NCBI RefSeq assembly: GCF_000424325.1
Contig: NZ_AUJR01000044.1
Span: 1-43,654, forward strand
Direction of reading: 5' to 3'
Source: [Clostridium] clostridioforme AGR2157
GTDB lineage: Bacteria > Bacillota > Clostridia > Lachnospirales > Lachnospiraceae
Length of the DNA: 43,654 nucleotides
The notes below the pieces were generated by a model. That model saw only the letters and a list, made by a program, of their open reading frames with translations, did no database searches and was not told the DNA's origin. Below are positions 42,606 to 43,654 of the stretch, one piece after another. The position numbers and the translations under genes were made by a program. How positions within the stretch are numbered: the stretch's first letter is position 1; each line of letters starts with the position of its first letter.

Positions 42606-42935
42606 TCACCACATTCTGAACTGAAGCACCAGCACTACCAGCACGGCCCAGAAGCACAGTGTGTTCACCGCATAGCGGGCTGTCTCAAGGATGCCCAGGG
42701 TGTGCACCCTCTGCCGGGACAGCTCCAGGGCTGTCTCAAGGGCTCCCTTGATGTTATAGGTGCCTGTTCCCTGGTCCAGCTGGCGGATACCCACGTCCAC
42801 TGTGAAGTAAATCTCCAGCTCTTCCCGGCATTCCTCGCAGGTCTCAATGTGTTTTAAGAATTCTTTCAGTTCCTCGTCCGTAATGCTGCCGTTGATATAC
42901 GGCATCACCAGACGCTCCGCTTCCCTACAGGTCAC
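42606..42935 (-). CDS. Anti-sigma-factor-like protein with zinc-finger N-terminus and a membrane segment
   Basis: 109 residues from a GTG at 42935 (AGGAGG 8 nt upstream; an earlier GTG overlaps that site). The N-terminal domain has the HX3CX2C zinc motif of anti-sigma factors (HIETCEEC) after an upstream Cys (TCREAERLV). A hydrophobic C-terminus (VNTLCFWAVLVVLVLQF) forms one membrane span. No sigma factor gene is next to it in the window, so its partner is unknown. It lies about 25 nt upstream of polA. Confidence 0.82.
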   Translation of the reverse strand: MTCREAERLVMPYINGSITDEELKEFLKHIETCEECREELEIYFTVDVGIRQLDQGTGTYNIKGALETALELSRQRVHTLGILETARYAVNTLCFWAVLVVLVLQFRMW

Positions 42936-43034
42936 AGCCAGCACCTCCTGTCTATCATTTTAATCAAATTCTTCTTACATCATACAATAAATCAGCTTAC
43001 TTTTCAATGAAAGATTGGGACGCCCATCACCTGG

Positions 43035-43560
43035 TTAAGGGCTGATTCCTGTATCCGACCCTGACATGAACCTGACGCGGCCCTGGTTCAGGACAGTCTG
43101 CCCCTTCCTGTATTCCCTGGGAGAAACGCCTGTCAGCCGCCGGAACACATCCCCGAAATAATTGCCGTCCGAGAACCCGCAGGCCATGGCCACACCGGTC
43201 ACGGACAGATCCGTATTGCGCAGCATATCCGATGCCTTCTGGACGCGGATGTAGTTCAGATACTCCTTAAAGCAGAGGCCGGTGGAGCCCTTGAATTTCT
43301 TTGAAAAATAGGTAGGGCTCATATTGGCAAATGCAGCCACCTCCCCCAGCGTCAGCCCTTCCTGATAATGCTGGTTCATGTACCGGGCCGCACTGACCAT
43401 GGCCTCCTCCGTCTCCTCCAGCGCGTGCCCCTCCCCGCGGGTCTCCTGGCAGCGTCCCAATACCACAAGAATCTGGTGCAGGAGACTGCGAAGCTGTATC
43501 TGGCAGTAGCTGTCACCCTGCTTTTCCTCATCCTGCATCTGGGCCAGCAGTTCCTCTATC
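43035..43560 (-). pseudogene. AraC-family regulator, 5'-truncated
   Basis: About 167 residues remain from the first ATG (43538), with an open frame to 43592. The C-terminal AraC double helix-turn-helix is complete (LTLGEVAAFANMSPTYFSKKFKGSTG and VTGVAMACGFSDGNYFGDVFRRLTG). The start of what remains (RIEELLAQMQDEEKQGDS and the following helix) looks like the linker that normally follows an N-terminal cupin domain, which is absent. Above about 43560 the sequence becomes AT-rich and unrelated. So the gene is interrupted there by an insertion, rearrangement or assembly edge. Function unknown. Confidence 0.75.
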
Positions 43561-43654
43561 CTAGTACAACTCGATTTAAATAAGCTTACAATTTAAGCAT
43601 TGGTAGTAATCTGATTTCTTGGCTTACGTGTCCGTGCTTTGGGCGCACGTTTCC
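43561..43654. other. AT-rich sequence of unknown origin at the window edge
   Basis: About 94 bases adjoin the truncated regulator and differ in composition from it. A small hairpin (GCTTA/TAAGC) and the octamer GTGCGCCC on the minus strand (43648-43641) are visible. The latter resembles the 5' end of group II introns, but the stretch is far too short for one. No gene is seen. Confidence 0.4.

Noticed and set aside
43641-43648. Group II intron 5' end (GTGCGCCC)
   Set aside because: Eight matching bases only; no domain V, no reverse transcriptase and only about 90 nt to the resumed gene, so an intron call is not supported.

Overview
The window looks like chromosomal DNA of an anaerobic Firmicute of the Lachnospiraceae type (Clostridium/Enterocloster-like). 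This rests on the gene families and gene neighbourhoods present, strong AGGAGG ribosome binding sites and TTGACA/TATAAT promoters. No species call is possible from sequence reading alone. Most genes lie on the minus strand.

Region 1 (1-1969): a broken clpX-like gene, then rpmF and yceD (DUF177) with a near-consensus promoter. Region 2 (1970-22242): a complete bacterial microcompartment (BMC) locus of the glycyl-radical, propanediol-utilising kind. Reading along the minus strand from 19628, it encodes a PduU-type shell protein, a PduV/EutP GTPase, a DJ-1/PfpI protein, a B12-independent diol dehydratase (glycyl radical enzyme) and its activating enzyme, PduB-, PduA/J-, PduK-like and PduN shell proteins, a flavoprotein-like protein, two CoA-acylating aldehyde dehydrogenases, S-adenosylmethionine synthetase, PduL, EutJ, the alcohol dehydrogenase PduQ, and a PocR-domain sensor with an AraC-type response regulator. 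A divergent plus-strand unit (19853-22242) encodes PduS, PduT and a PduO-C/GlcG-like protein. The proposed chemistry is 1,2-propanediol (or glycerol) to aldehyde by the radical dehydratase. The aldehyde is then split between alcohol (PduQ) and acyl-CoA (PduP), and the acyl-CoA becomes acyl-phosphate (PduL). The acyl-phosphate can give ATP through acetate kinase, whose gene lies just beyond the locus.

Region 3 (22376-24305): a 56-residue double CxxC protein, a peroxiredoxin-glutaredoxin fusion and an unrecognised membrane protein. Region 4 (24557-30637): ackA-pta, then a carbon monoxide dehydrogenase gene overlapping an [FeFe]-hydrogenase gene, then a cyclic-di-AMP receptor (darA). Region 5 (30731-42935): ordinary chromosomal genes (htrA, tmcAL, a methyltransferase, a HAD phosphatase, a histidine phosphatase, a UPF0210/ACT pair, an MBL hydrolase, coaE, polA, an anti-sigma-like protein). 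Region 6 (43035-43654): the 3' part of an AraC regulator gene that loses its 5' part about 95 bases before the window end.

The most interesting points are: a 67-residue insertion in the dehydratase that may be an internal encapsulation signal; strong hairpins without U-tracts just after both PduA/J-type shell genes; PduS/PduT kept in a B12-independent system; a sensor kinase without its expected histidine; and a CODH that appears to lack the catalytic lysine and the proton-channel histidines but is translationally coupled to an [FeFe]-hydrogenase. The BMC block sits between ackA and yceD-rpmF, which are neighbours in many clostridia, so it looks like an insertion into a conserved neighbourhood. 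No gene-free stretch exceeds 300 bases. No tRNA, rRNA, CRISPR array or intact insertion sequence was found.
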